Assembly (NCBI GenBank): GCA_964400725.1
Contig: CAYNVS010000007.1
Coordinates: 1-64,000, forward strand
Direction of reading: 5' to 3'
Length of the DNA stretch: 64,000 bases
DNA from: CAYNVS01 sp964400725
GTDB lineage: Bacteria > Myxococcota_A > SURF-8 > CAYNVS01
A program made the position numbers and the translations under genes. The notes beneath the pieces are model-generated. The model ran no database searches. It was given only the letters and a program-made list of their open reading frames with translations, and was not told the DNA's origin. This document shows, piece after piece, positions 16,649-25,078 of the stretch; the stretch's first letter is position 1; the number at the start of each line of letters is the position of its first letter.

Positions 16649-18349
16649 ATGAACATCTTCACCAAAGCGGGGCTGCTGGTTCACATAGCTAAATGGCGCT
16701 TGACGTGGGACAAAAAAGATCTCGACTACAAGCCTAAAAACGTTTCTAACCCGAAGTTTATGAGCGCGCGGCAGGCGGTTGAGTTGATTAACGACGGCGA
16801 CGTCGTGGCGACAAACGGAATGGCCGGCAATATGCGCTGCTCCATATTTTACTGGGCGGTGAAAGACAGATTTCTCAAGACCGGACATCCGGCGAACCTG
16901 ACGTGGATAGGCGTAGGCGGCATCGGCGGCCGCGGAAGAGTGCCGGGAACCATTGAAGAAGTCGGAATTAAAGGTTTGGTAACGCGTTTAATCGCCGGAC
17001 ACCTAGAAACGATGAAATCGCTTCTCAAGCTGGCGCAGAGCGGCGATTTGCAGATGCACAACATGACGCAGGGACAGATGGCGTTTGCGATCGAGGCGCA
17101 GGGACGCGGGGAGCCTTACGTGAAAAGCGACACGGCCGTCGGCACATACATGGATCCCCGCGTCGGCAAAGGCTCCTGCATCGCTACGACGACCGACGAA
17201 TCGTTGATTACGGTTGACGGAAACGAGCTGCGCTTCAGCCTGCCGCCTATAAAAGTCGCAATGTTCGTCGGTTCCGCCGCGGACGAAGAGGGGAACATAT
17301 ACATGCAGCACGTCCCGATGTACACCGAGGCGCCCGACATCGCTTACGCCGCTAAGAAAAACGGCGGCAAAGTGGCTGTAGCGGTCGCGGAAATCATTCC
17401 GAAGGACGAAAAAAATATATTCCTTTCAAAGGATTACGTTGACGCAATAGTGGTAAACCCGGAAAACGAGCAGGTCGGCAGCGTGCCGCAGCGCAAATAC
17501 TGGAAGATGTTCGACGTCGGCTGGAACGTCGATACGGACGACGCGGTGGAGAAGCTCAAGTTTGTAAACAACGTGCTGGGCATTACGCCTTACCGCGGCC
17601 CGGTGGAAAACGCTCTCGCGAGACTCGCGGCTTCGCTGTTCACCAAGAACGTCGTCAAGGGCGCGCACGTAAACATCGGCGTCGGAATGCCGGAGGAAGT
17701 CAGCCGCCTGCTGTACGAGGGAGGTCTCTATAAAGACGTTACGTTTATGACCGAAACCGGCGTTTTCGGCGGCCTGCCTACGATGGGCATCTTTTTCGGC
17801 TCGGCCATAAACCCGCAAAAATTAATGACCAGCGCCCAGATGTTCCGCTTCTACTACGACCACCTGCACTGCTCCTGCCTCGGTCTGCTGCAGGCGGACG
17901 AGGAAGGCAACATAAACGTCAGTAAGCGCGGGGAAGGGCCTGTGAACTACGTCGGCTGCGGCGGCCTGCCCGACATAGCCGCGGCGGCCAAAACGATAGT
18001 CTTCGTCGGCTCGTGGATGGCGCACGCGCAGATGAGCGTCGAGGACGGAAAGCTGAAGATTACAAAGCCCGGAAAGCTCAAGTTCGTAAAGAAGGTCGAT
18101 GAAATTACCTTCAGCGGCAAGGAAGCGATGCGCAAGGGAAAGAACGTCTTCTACGCAACGAACGTCGGCGTCTTCCAACTTACGCCTCAAGGAATGATGT
18201 TAATACAGGTAATGCCCGGCATCGACGTCAAGAAAGACATATTGGACGTCTGCGAGATGAAAATTATTCTCCCGCCCGACGGCAATGTTCCGATGGTTGA
18301 CAGAGCGATAGTAACCGGAGAAGGTTTCAAGTTGGAGTGGGGCAAATAA
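16649..18349 (+). CDS. Fused alpha-beta class I CoA-transferase
   Basis: 566 residues with no membrane segment. The N-terminal half (about 35-270) matches the alpha subunit (ING-type start I-N-D-G-D, GGIGGRG region) and the C-terminal half the beta subunit of 3-oxoacid/propionate-type CoA-transferases. The catalytic glutamate is Glu369 in TETGVFGG, where the acyl-CoA thioester intermediate forms. The fused order is as in YdiF/propionate CoA-transferase. It would exchange CoA between short acyl groups, for acid use or fermentation end steps. GAGGG precedes the ATG. It stands alone, with its own terminator, so the substrate cannot be inferred from neighbours. Confidence 0.87.
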   Translation: MNIFTKAGLLVHIAKWRLTWDKKDLDYKPKNVSNPKFMSARQAVELINDGDVVATNGMAGNMRCSIFYWAVKDRFLKTGHPANLTWIGVGGIGGRGRVPGTIEEVGIKGLVTRLIAGHLETMKSLLKLAQSGDLQMHNMTQGQMAFAIEAQGRGEPYVKSDTAVGTYMDPRVGKGSCIATTTDESLITVDGNELRFSLPPIKVAMFVGSAADEEGNIYMQHVPMYTEAPDIAYAAKKNGGKVAVAVAEIIPKDEKNIFLSKDYVDAIVVNPENEQVGSVPQRKYWKMFDVGWNVDTDDAVEKLKFVNNVLGITPYRGPVENALARLAASLFTKNVVKGAHVNIGVGMPEEVSRLLYEGGLYKDVTFMTETGVFGGLPTMGIFFGSAINPQKLMTSAQMFRFYYDHLHCSCLGLLQADEEGNINVSKRGEGPVNYVGCGGLPDIAAAAKTIVFVGSWMAHAQMSVEDGKLKITKPGKLKFVKKVDEITFSGKEAMRKGKNVFYATNVGVFQLTPQGMMLIQVMPGIDVKKDILDVCEMKIILPPDGNVPMVDRAIVTGEGFKLEWGK

Positions 18350-18373
18350 TTAGTATTTTCTAGTAATTAAAAT

Positions 18374-18408
18374 AAAATCCCTCTCTTTTATACGGGAGGG
18401 ATTTTTTA
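18374..18408 (+). terminator. Terminator of the CoA-transferase gene
   Basis: Stem AAATCCCTC / GAGGGATTT (18375-18383 / 18396-18404) with a 12-nt loop, followed by a T-run. Confidence 0.88.
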
Positions 18409-18410
18409 TT

Positions 18411-18474
18411 CGCCGCGGAGAAACGCGGAGTTTTTAATAACTAATTCCCCTTTCTTTCTTGTTTTCAACCCGCC
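18411..18474 (+). repeat. Dispersed repeat A, copy 1
   Basis: Starts directly after the terminator with CCGCGGAGAAACGCGGAG, then a T-run, AATAACTAATT and TTTCTTGTTTTCAACCCGCC. This shares order and sequence with elements at 54245-54312, 61281-61358 and (inverted) 63112-63203. The GCTTTGTATAA head of the other copies is missing here. Confidence 0.65.
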
Positions 18475-18708
18475 TAGGTATGAGCTCTTTGAGGCAAAAA
18501 CGCATCCGCGTTTTTTCCTCGGGAACGAGGCGGCGGAAGTTATGCGGGTTTAAATAAGATTGCATACGAAATAACTCTGTGTTAATAATTACGAACGGCG
18601 ATAACGCTGCGCGATTAATATAACCGCGTTGAATTATTGTCATTTTACCGCAAACTAGCATGACGCGAAAAGGCTGGACGCGCAGTCGTCCGCAGGCGGA
18701 GCGCACAG

Positions 18709-19851
18709 ATGAGCGATAAACAAAAACAGGAGGCAAAGCAGCTTAGAAATCCGCGGATGGGAATTTTGTTTACCGGTTTTCCCGGTTTTATCGGATCGAG
18801 GCTCGTAAAGCGCCTCGTCGATGTCTGGCCGGACGCCGTCTGGAACCTTTTAACGACCAAACAGGCGCGGGCGGCGGCCGAAAAGGAAGCCGCCCAAATT
18901 ATTGAAGATTGTCCGTCGGCAAAAGGGCAACTCGCGCTTATTGAAGGAGACGTCTCGGAGCCGGGTTTGGGGATTGACGAGAAAACAGCGCGGGAAATGA
19001 AACAAAACGTCGCGTACGCGTTTCATTTGGCGGCTACGCATCATTTGGGAGCCTCGCGCGAAAAGGCCTTTAAAATCAATCTCGGCGGAACGACCAACGT
19101 ATTGGATTTCGTCGCTCAATGCCGCGGGTTAAGACGGCTCGTTTATTTCAGCTCTTGCAGCGTTTCGGGCAGGCGCCTCGGACTGATAAAAGAAGACGAG
19201 CTTGAAACGGGTCAGGAGTTTAAAAATTTTTACGAGGAATCCAAGTTTCGCGCCGAAGTGGAAGTCCGCCGCCGGATGGAATATATTCCTACGGTTATTA
19301 TACGCCCGCCAATAGTCGTCGGCGACTCCCGCACCGGCGAAACGTCCAAATACGACGGTCTGTACTATATGTTTCAAATAATGAAATACCTTCCCGTTTT
19401 CGTAACGCCGCCGATGATAGGCAAAATGAACGCTTATCTGAATATCGCGCCGGTCGATTATATCGTCGAAGGAACGGCTACGCTCGCGCAGCGTCCCGAA
19501 TCGGCGGGGAGGACTTTTCATCTGGCCGATCCGCGGCCGTTGACCAGCGGCGAAATATATAAAATAATCGCCGGATATTTCGGCAATAAAACGCTTCCGG
19601 CAAAAATACCGGACAAGCCTCTTATAAAGCTGGCGGGCCGCTTTCCTAAATTATGGGAAACTATTAATTTCCCGCCGCAGCTTCTTGAATATTTAAACCA
19701 CGACGCCAGATACGACACGGCTAACGCGCGCGCCTTTTTGGAGCCTTTGGGTATAGCGTGTCCCTACTTCCCCGATTACTTCGACAAACTGGCCGACTAC
19801 TATATGGCGCACCCTGAAATCAAGCCGCCCAAAATTGCCGGCGAAAATTAA
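18709..19851 (+). CDS. Extended SDR NAD(P)-dependent reductase/epimerase
   Basis: 380 residues. Rossmann loop TG23-x2-G26-x2-G29 (T-G-F-P-G-F-I-G), the active-site Ser region YFSSCSVSG, and the catalytic pair Tyr175-x3-Lys179 (Y-E-E-S-K). The flow T-G-F-P-G-F-I-G-S-R-L and the insertions resemble the thioester reductase / male-sterility (NAD_binding_4) branch, which reduces acyl-CoA or acyl-carrier esters, rather than sugar epimerases. Substrate is unproven. The next gene starts 32 bp downstream, so the two probably form an operon, though the pairing with a pseudouridine synthase has no evident meaning. Confidence 0.8.
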   Translation: MSDKQKQEAKQLRNPRMGILFTGFPGFIGSRLVKRLVDVWPDAVWNLLTTKQARAAAEKEAAQIIEDCPSAKGQLALIEGDVSEPGLGIDEKTAREMKQNVAYAFHLAATHHLGASREKAFKINLGGTTNVLDFVAQCRGLRRLVYFSSCSVSGRRLGLIKEDELETGQEFKNFYEESKFRAEVEVRRRMEYIPTVIIRPPIVVGDSRTGETSKYDGLYYMFQIMKYLPVFVTPPMIGKMNAYLNIAPVDYIVEGTATLAQRPESAGRTFHLADPRPLTSGEIYKIIAGYFGNKTLPAKIPDKPLIKLAGRFPKLWETINFPPQLLEYLNHDARYDTANARAFLEPLGIACPYFPDYFDKLADYYMAHPEIKPPKIAGEN

Positions 19852-19883
19852 CTTAAACGCGCCCGGCCGAAAACGAAAGAAAA

Positions 19884-20786
19884 ATGGCTACGAAAAAGAA
19901 AAGCAATCAAGTGATTTTACGCTCCCGCGCAACCCGCGACTCGCAGGACGCGGCGGCGACCGAACAATCGGGCGAAGCGAAGACTTTCGGCGGACACGCG
20001 CCGGTGGACAAACCGATCGAGATATTGTACGAAGACGACGCGATGGCGGTCGCATACAAACCCGCCGGCGTTCTTATTACGCCGAACCGTTTTCAACCCG
20101 ACGAAGACACGCTGACCAACCGTTTTTGGAATTACCTATGGCAAAAAACGGGGAAGGACGAGAAGGCGTTATATGAATGCAGGCCGAGGCTCGTTCACAG
20201 ACTCGATAAAGACACCAGCGGCGCGATTATTTTCGCCAAAACGCTGGAAGCCCAGCGTCTTCTTACCGAGCAGTTCGAGAAGGGGAGAATTATAAAAACC
20301 TATTTGGCGGTGTGCGACGGCAAAATAGAAAAGACCTCCGACAGGATAGAGTATTCCATCGGCGCGCCTCCAAAAGTAACGCACGCGACTAGAGGAAAAA
20401 TGTTCATCGGAACGCCTTACGCGCAGGAAGCGGTAACCGACATTAAGGTTTTGGAGGCGAGGGAGAAATGGTCGCTCGTGGAGGCCAAGCCCCGCACCGG
20501 CAGAACGCATCAGATAAGGCTTCATCTTTCGGCCTACGGTCATCCGCTTGTCGTCGATCCGCTTTACGGCAAGCGCGACAAATTTTTGCAAAGCGATTTG
20601 ACCGGCCATAAACTTTCCGGCGACGATAAAGTGATTATAGACAGAATGCCCCTGCACTGCGTAAGCCTCGATTTCATCGCCGTCAACGCCGACAGAAGAA
20701 CGAGCGCGCGCGTTCGGGTCGAAGCCCCGCTGGCGCAGGACATCGAGACGCTGCTTAAATTTTTGCGCGCCGACGGAAAACTGTAA
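19884..20786 (+). CDS. RluA-family RNA pseudouridine synthase
   Basis: 300 residues. The catalytic motif HRLDKDTSG is intact, followed by the family's GRTHQIRLH and GHPLVVDPLYG. A basic N-terminal tail (about 1-40) replaces the S4 RNA-binding domain found in RluC/RluD, so it is an S4-less RluA/TruC-like type. It isomerises uridine to pseudouridine in rRNA or tRNA; the exact position is not predictable. Confidence 0.9.
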   Translation: MATKKKSNQVILRSRATRDSQDAAATEQSGEAKTFGGHAPVDKPIEILYEDDAMAVAYKPAGVLITPNRFQPDEDTLTNRFWNYLWQKTGKDEKALYECRPRLVHRLDKDTSGAIIFAKTLEAQRLLTEQFEKGRIIKTYLAVCDGKIEKTSDRIEYSIGAPPKVTHATRGKMFIGTPYAQEAVTDIKVLEAREKWSLVEAKPRTGRTHQIRLHLSAYGHPLVVDPLYGKRDKFLQSDLTGHKLSGDDKVIIDRMPLHCVSLDFIAVNADRRTSARVRVEAPLAQDIETLLKFLRADGKL

Positions 20787-20790
20787 TTGT

Positions 20791-20823
20791 TTTTGCCGCT
20801 TATTTCAAAGGCGGCGGTTTTAT
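20791..20823. terminator. Possible bidirectional terminator
   Basis: GCCGC (20795-20799) pairs with GCGGC (20811-20815) across an 11-nt loop, with T-rich sequence after it on the plus strand. It lies between two convergent genes. Confidence 0.4.
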
Positions 20824-22634
20824 TCCTTGTCCGACGTCTTGCAAAAGTCGAGTTTTTTAAACTCCAAACCGTCTTCCACAAAAAAATGCGCGCGCGGAGC
20901 GCACAATTTGTGCGAAAATACGAATTTCAACCCGTTGGGATAGCCGGTATTATCGCGGGAAATCGCTTCGACGTTGAAGGAGTAGCCGAACCACGCCGAA
21001 TCGAAGCGTGGATCGCGCGCGGCGGCCGGAAGCCACATCTCCGCGGCGGGAACGTCCATAAAATGTCCGACGTTCACCCGCACCTCGATTGTAAATTCGT
21101 CGAGCGTTTTTACTCCCACCGTCGCCGTCGTCAGCTTCGGCTCGTCTTCCGCCAGGACCGTTTTGCGGTATGATTTTAACAGCGAGGACGGAATCGGCTC
21201 AGGGTTATAAGTAAGAACGAAGAACTCCGGCTCTTCTGGGAGGTAAGGGTAAGCGAGTCCGTGCGTAACGTCTATCGACTGCCACAAATGGATGAAATAA
21301 ATCTTGTCTCCTTTTGCAAGCTGCGGGTTTTCGGAGTGGAATTTTTTAATCATTCCGTCTATCGCTAAAGGAATAAGCCCGGCGCTCGAAACCGCCGCGT
21401 GGCTTACCGCGACGACTCCGACCAACCAGCAAAGCAGCGAAAACGATACGACCAGCTTTGCCGTCCAACGCTTGATGCGAACTATAAAGTCTTCGGCTAA
21501 AACGGCGACCGCCGTAAAAAGGAACAACATCGGCAGAGTGGCGAAGTAGCCGCGCATTGCCATGAAAAGGACCGGAAAAAGCGACAAATAAAAGAATAAA
21601 AGCGCGGCGAACGCCTTTTTATTGACGGAGTAAACCGCGTAAAAGAGCATCGTCAGCAGCGCGACCGCCGTAACCGCCCACGCCAAAGTAAGAGCCGGGA
21701 TTGGAAAGTGCGTTACGTCCACTTCGGGAGTAAGCAAAAAGGCCGACATTAGGTAATACTGCATGTTCAATATCGCGCGGTCCGGCAAGATGTGCGCGAG
21801 CAGCGGAAAATGCGTAACGTCGAATGTAATCATGCCCGGTTCCAGCGGAGTAAGGAACCTGAAGGCTAGATAGGCCGCTCCCACGGCGAAGTAAGGCGAG
21901 CCGTATTTCAACGCGCCGACAAAGCGGCGTTTAAATTCGCCGCCGCCGGTAATCGCGGCGTAAAAGAAGGGAACCGCGGCGAAGGTCAGAGCTATTTCCT
22001 TGCCGCCCAAAGCCATGAAAAACATAAACACCGAAACGGCCGCGGCGCGTTTGCGCGTTTTAAATTTTTCCCGGGCGTCCAACGATACGAGCATGAAATA
22101 AAAAGCCGCCGATACGAACAATGCGGCCAGCGCGTCCGCGCAGGCGGAAAGCCACGTAACCGAAAGATTGCGCGTCGGGTGAGCGGCGTAAACCAGAGAA
22201 AATAGAAGCGCGAGCGCGGCGCGCGCTCCGAGCCTTCGGATGGATAAGGCCATGAACCCGGCCGCCGCGGCGACGATTGCAAACTGCGCGAGCTTCCACA
22301 TTGAATAGTTTCGGCCAAACGCCAGATACTCCGCGCGTTGAAGCAGGTTTTGCCATGGCCGCCAGTACAGGCGCATTTTTTTTATCGAATGGCCGAACGC
22401 CTTTTCAAGCCGCCCGTAAATCTGCCAGTCCCCTTTTACGTCGTCCCGCTCCAGCTCCCAAAAATCGAATATTCGCTCCGTATCGCCGTTTATGGCTTTG
22501 CGCGCGTGAGAGTAATCGTCAGCCGTGAGGACGTCGTTTAGAACGAACGAATAGTTTGCGATTAATACGACGAACGCAAGAGAGAATCCCGCTGCGAAAA
22601 GCTGCAAATCGGATTTTATTCGGCGTTCGATCAT
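20820..22634 (-). CDS. Polytopic membrane protein, TMTC/PMT-like (GT-C fold)
   Basis: 604 residues with about ten membrane helices and a C-terminal soluble part from about residue 420. Asp39-Asp40 after the first helix (VLTADDYSHARK) and the loop AAHPTRNLSVTWLSACADAL strongly recall TMTC-type O-mannosyltransferases (consensus HP...W-x-S-G-R-A-D). The usual Gly-Arg is Ala-Cys here. Expected role is sugar transfer at the outer face of the membrane, but the substrate is unknown. It is a single gene, convergent with the pseudouridine synthase gene. Confidence 0.7.
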   Translation of the reverse strand: MIERRIKSDLQLFAAGFSLAFVVLIANYSFVLNDVLTADDYSHARKAINGDTERIFDFWELERDDVKGDWQIYGRLEKAFGHSIKKMRLYWRPWQNLLQRAEYLAFGRNYSMWKLAQFAIVAAAAGFMALSIRRLGARAALALLFSLVYAAHPTRNLSVTWLSACADALAALFVSAAFYFMLVSLDAREKFKTRKRAAAVSVFMFFMALGGKEIALTFAAVPFFYAAITGGGEFKRRFVGALKYGSPYFAVGAAYLAFRFLTPLEPGMITFDVTHFPLLAHILPDRAILNMQYYLMSAFLLTPEVDVTHFPIPALTLAWAVTAVALLTMLFYAVYSVNKKAFAALLFFYLSLFPVLFMAMRGYFATLPMLFLFTAVAVLAEDFIVRIKRWTAKLVVSFSLLCWLVGVVAVSHAAVSSAGLIPLAIDGMIKKFHSENPQLAKGDKIYFIHLWQSIDVTHGLAYPYLPEEPEFFVLTYNPEPIPSSLLKSYRKTVLAEDEPKLTTATVGVKTLDEFTIEVRVNVGHFMDVPAAEMWLPAAARDPRFDSAWFGYSFNVEAISRDNTGYPNGLKFVFSHKLCAPRAHFFVEDGLEFKKLDFCKTSDKE

Positions 22635-22716
22635 TTATCTGAAAACTTTCCGGCGCAAAAAAGTAAAATAAGTCCGCCGCCGAATATACCCCGTTTTACC
22701 AAACGAGTAAATATTT

Positions 22717-23673
22717 TTATTTGCCCTTAATAGTCATTATAAGGCATCCGACGTCCGAGCAGAATTCCATGGCTCGGAACGCGGCGTCGTCGCCCAGCTT
22801 AATCGCTTTGGCCGTTTCCATGTTGAATAAAACCTTAAGCGCGCGCGGCGTTACAAAGCCTACGTCCTTAACCGGCTTGCGCTCGAAAAGTATTTGCTGA
22901 AGGATGTTTGCCGCCTCCGCCCCAATGCTAGACGCGTCGATGGAAAGGGTGAACAAGGCGCCGTTCTGCACGAACCCCGGCGTAAGGGCGTAAAGCGGAA
23001 CTTTCATTTTAACTGCGCTTTTAACCATCGCATCCACGCTTTGCTTGGCGAGATTGATTTTATCGGGGAGCATAAACAGCGCGTCAACGCCTTGATTGTT
23101 GAGTTCCGCGAGCCCCTTTTCGGACTCGGACGCTCTGTCAACTTTTTTGGAGACGAGAATAACTTTATATTTCGCAAACATCTGCTTAAGGTCTTCGACC
23201 ATTTCTTCGGACGATCCCGCGTGTATGACGCCGACTTTGCGCGGCCTTATTATTTGGCTTAGCGCCTTGACTTGATCCTGCGGGGATGGGTTGAGCGCGA
23301 CCATGGCCACGTTTTCCGCGCCTTCCTTTACGAACGATTTCGGAGAGGCGACGCCGGTAATTATTACCGGTATCGGTTCGACGTTTCCGGCTACCGTTTC
23401 GGCCGCAAACGGGCCTACCGTAACGATTGCGGCGAGCGGCGACTTTTTAAGCTCCGCTAGTATGGTCTCCGCTTTCTCTTTGCTGTCGTCGAGGTCGTAA
23501 AAAAGATATTCGACTCCTTCAATGGCTTTAATGCCGTTGATTATTTCCTCGAAAACAGGGTGTTTGCTCCCTTTGACTACCGCAACCTTCTGCGCCGCCG
23601 CGGCAGCCGCGGGGAGGAAGGCTATAACCAGCGCGGGAATTACCGCTAAAAGTCTTTTTGATATTGCGTTCAT
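22717..23673 (-). CDS. Periplasmic ABC_sub_bind-family substrate-binding protein
   Basis: 318 residues with a signal peptide (about 1-28, cut near AAAAAQ). The two-lobed pattern (K-V-A-V-V-K-G start, repeated P-V-I-I-T-G-V and hinge segments, I-S/G-A-E-A-A-N-I-L near the end) fits the ABC_sub_bind/TrpX family, which binds aromatic amino acids, purines or similar small molecules for uptake. No permease or ATPase gene lies nearby, so it is an orphan that must work with a distant transporter or as a sensor. Two Cys close to the C-terminus (F-C-S-D-V-G-C) are unusual. Confidence 0.8.
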   Translation of the reverse strand: MNAISKRLLAVIPALVIAFLPAAAAAAQKVAVVKGSKHPVFEEIINGIKAIEGVEYLFYDLDDSKEKAETILAELKKSPLAAIVTVGPFAAETVAGNVEPIPVIITGVASPKSFVKEGAENVAMVALNPSPQDQVKALSQIIRPRKVGVIHAGSSEEMVEDLKQMFAKYKVILVSKKVDRASESEKGLAELNNQGVDALFMLPDKINLAKQSVDAMVKSAVKMKVPLYALTPGFVQNGALFTLSIDASSIGAEAANILQQILFERKPVKDVGFVTPRALKVLFNMETAKAIKLGDDAAFRAMEFCSDVGCLIMTIKGK

Positions 23674-23701
23674 TTGGCCACCTCATTAATTATTCTATTA
23701 A

Positions 23702-23730
23702 ATTATACAATTTTTATACAAAAGTAGCAA
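23702..23730 (-). promoter_or_regulatory. Sigma70-type promoter for the substrate-binding protein
   Basis: On the minus strand TTGCTA, 17 bp, TATAAT; start codon about 30 bp downstream. Confidence 0.72.
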
Positions 23731-23808
23731 TATTTTATTGCGAAATTCTGCAACGCTTTGCGTTAAATCGGAACAACCGGCGTAAACCGGCTATTGATTT
23801 CCGCTTAC

Positions 23809-23837
23809 TTGACAACTCGGTTCCGCGATACGACAAT
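23809..23837 (+). promoter_or_regulatory. Promoter abutting the FGE-fold lipoprotein gene
   Basis: TTGACA (23809-23814), 17 bp, GACAAT (23832-23837). Transcription would begin at or next to the ATG at 23844, implying a leaderless message or a downstream start codon. Confidence 0.5.
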
Positions 23838-23843
23838 TGAAAA

Positions 23844-25058
23844 ATGAAAAAATACCGAGACGATATTACGAGCATTGCGGAGAATGCGAGCCGCATTGAA
23901 GCCGGTTTGCGGGCGGCTCTTTTGCCGCTGTCGCTTTTCGCGTTCTCTTTGGCGTGCTCGTCCGGCGGCGCGGCGCCTCCTTCGGGACGCGAGAACGAGC
24001 CATGTTACGCCGACGCGACCTGCGAAAGCGGCTTATGCTGCGTGTACTCCGTATGCAAAAAGCAGGCCGCCGCATCGTGCCCGAAGCTAGGAGAAACGGG
24101 GTACTGCAAGCCCTCGATGTGCGCGCAGAAACCGGCGACGGAATGTTTTGAAGACGACATGTACGGATACGTCTGCGGATGCGAGGGCGGATATTCGTGG
24201 AATCCCGCCGCCGAACGGTGCGAGCTTAACGAACGTACGCTCTGCTCCCCTTCGCCGTGCGGATTATACGGAACGTGCAAGCGCGAAAACGGAACTTGCG
24301 GCTGTTTCGAGCGTTACGGCGGCTCTAATTGCGATATGTGCGCCGAAGGTTATATCGGCTATCCGTACTGCGTTCCGGTTTCGACGGACGAAAAAGGATT
24401 CAAATGGGCGCGCGCGCCCGGCGGTACCTTTAAAATGGGGTGCGGCGAAGAGGACGACGGCTGCGACGCCTCCGAGAAACCCGCGCACGAAGTAACGCTG
24501 AAAGCGTTTATGATTAACCCGACGGAGATAACTCAAAAGGCTTATAAGGAATTAACCGGCGAAAATCCTTCGCAGTTCTTTGACTGCCCGGACTGTCCGG
24601 TCGAGAGGGTTTCGTGGGCGGAAGCGGGCGCGTTCTGCGAGAAAATCGGCGGCAGGCTGCCGACTGAAGCGGAGTTTGAGTTTGCTCTAAGAGCCGGAAC
24701 GACGACGCTTTACTATTGCTGGGAAAAAGAAAAGAACTGCCCCGACGCTGCGGCTTGGCATTCGTCAAATTCGGGCTCAAAGACGCATGCGGCGGGCGGA
24801 AAAATTCCGAACGCCTATGGGCTTTACGATATGATGGGGAACGTATTCGAGTGGACCGCCGACTGCTACCGCCCTACTTACGAAGGCGCCCCATCGGACG
24901 GTTCGGCCGTTGAAGACGACGCCTGCGAAAAGCGAGTTCTGCGCGGCGGAGCTTATTCTTTTAATCTTTACAGCCTGCGGTCGTCGGCGCGGTTTTACGG
25001 CTCGCCGCAGGAAAAGACCGGGCGCAACGGCTTCCGCTGCGTAAAAAACGCGGATTAG
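23844..25058 (+). CDS. FGE-fold (sulfatase-modifying factor) lipoprotein with EGF-like modules
   Basis: 404 residues from ATG 23844. The hydrophobic signal starts only at about residue 22 and ends in a lipobox-like SLAC-S-S-G, so TTG 23907 may be the true start. After the lipid anchor come Cys-rich/EGF-like modules (about 50-175), then an FGE-sulfatase domain (about 185-400) with APGGTFKMGC, F-M-I-N-P-T-E-I-T, RLPTEAEFEFA, MGNVFEWTADC and the RGGAY...NGFRCV close. In true formylglycine-generating enzymes the RGG motif is followed by the two copper-binding Cys; here RGGAYSFNLYSLRSSAR has none. So it is probably a non-catalytic binding or scaffold version. Domain calls are secure, function is open. 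Confidence 0.85.
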   Translation: MKKYRDDITSIAENASRIEAGLRAALLPLSLFAFSLACSSGGAAPPSGRENEPCYADATCESGLCCVYSVCKKQAAASCPKLGETGYCKPSMCAQKPATECFEDDMYGYVCGCEGGYSWNPAAERCELNERTLCSPSPCGLYGTCKRENGTCGCFERYGGSNCDMCAEGYIGYPYCVPVSTDEKGFKWARAPGGTFKMGCGEEDDGCDASEKPAHEVTLKAFMINPTEITQKAYKELTGENPSQFFDCPDCPVERVSWAEAGAFCEKIGGRLPTEAEFEFALRAGTTTLYYCWEKEKNCPDAAAWHSSNSGSKTHAAGGKIPNAYGLYDMMGNVFEWTADCYRPTYEGAPSDGSAVEDDACEKRVLRGGAYSFNLYSLRSSARFYGSPQEKTGRNGFRCVKNAD

Positions 25059-25078
25059 CAAATAAATTAATTTCGGTT

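Larger units (their letters stand above)
18350..18708 (+). other. Intergenic region: terminator, repeat A, hairpin
   Basis: After the terminator and repeat A, a second strong hairpin lies at 18491-18520: GAGG, then AAAAACGC / GCGTTTTT around an ATCC loop, closed by CCTC. The remainder up to the SDR gene shows no coding potential and no clear promoter. Confidence 0.6.
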
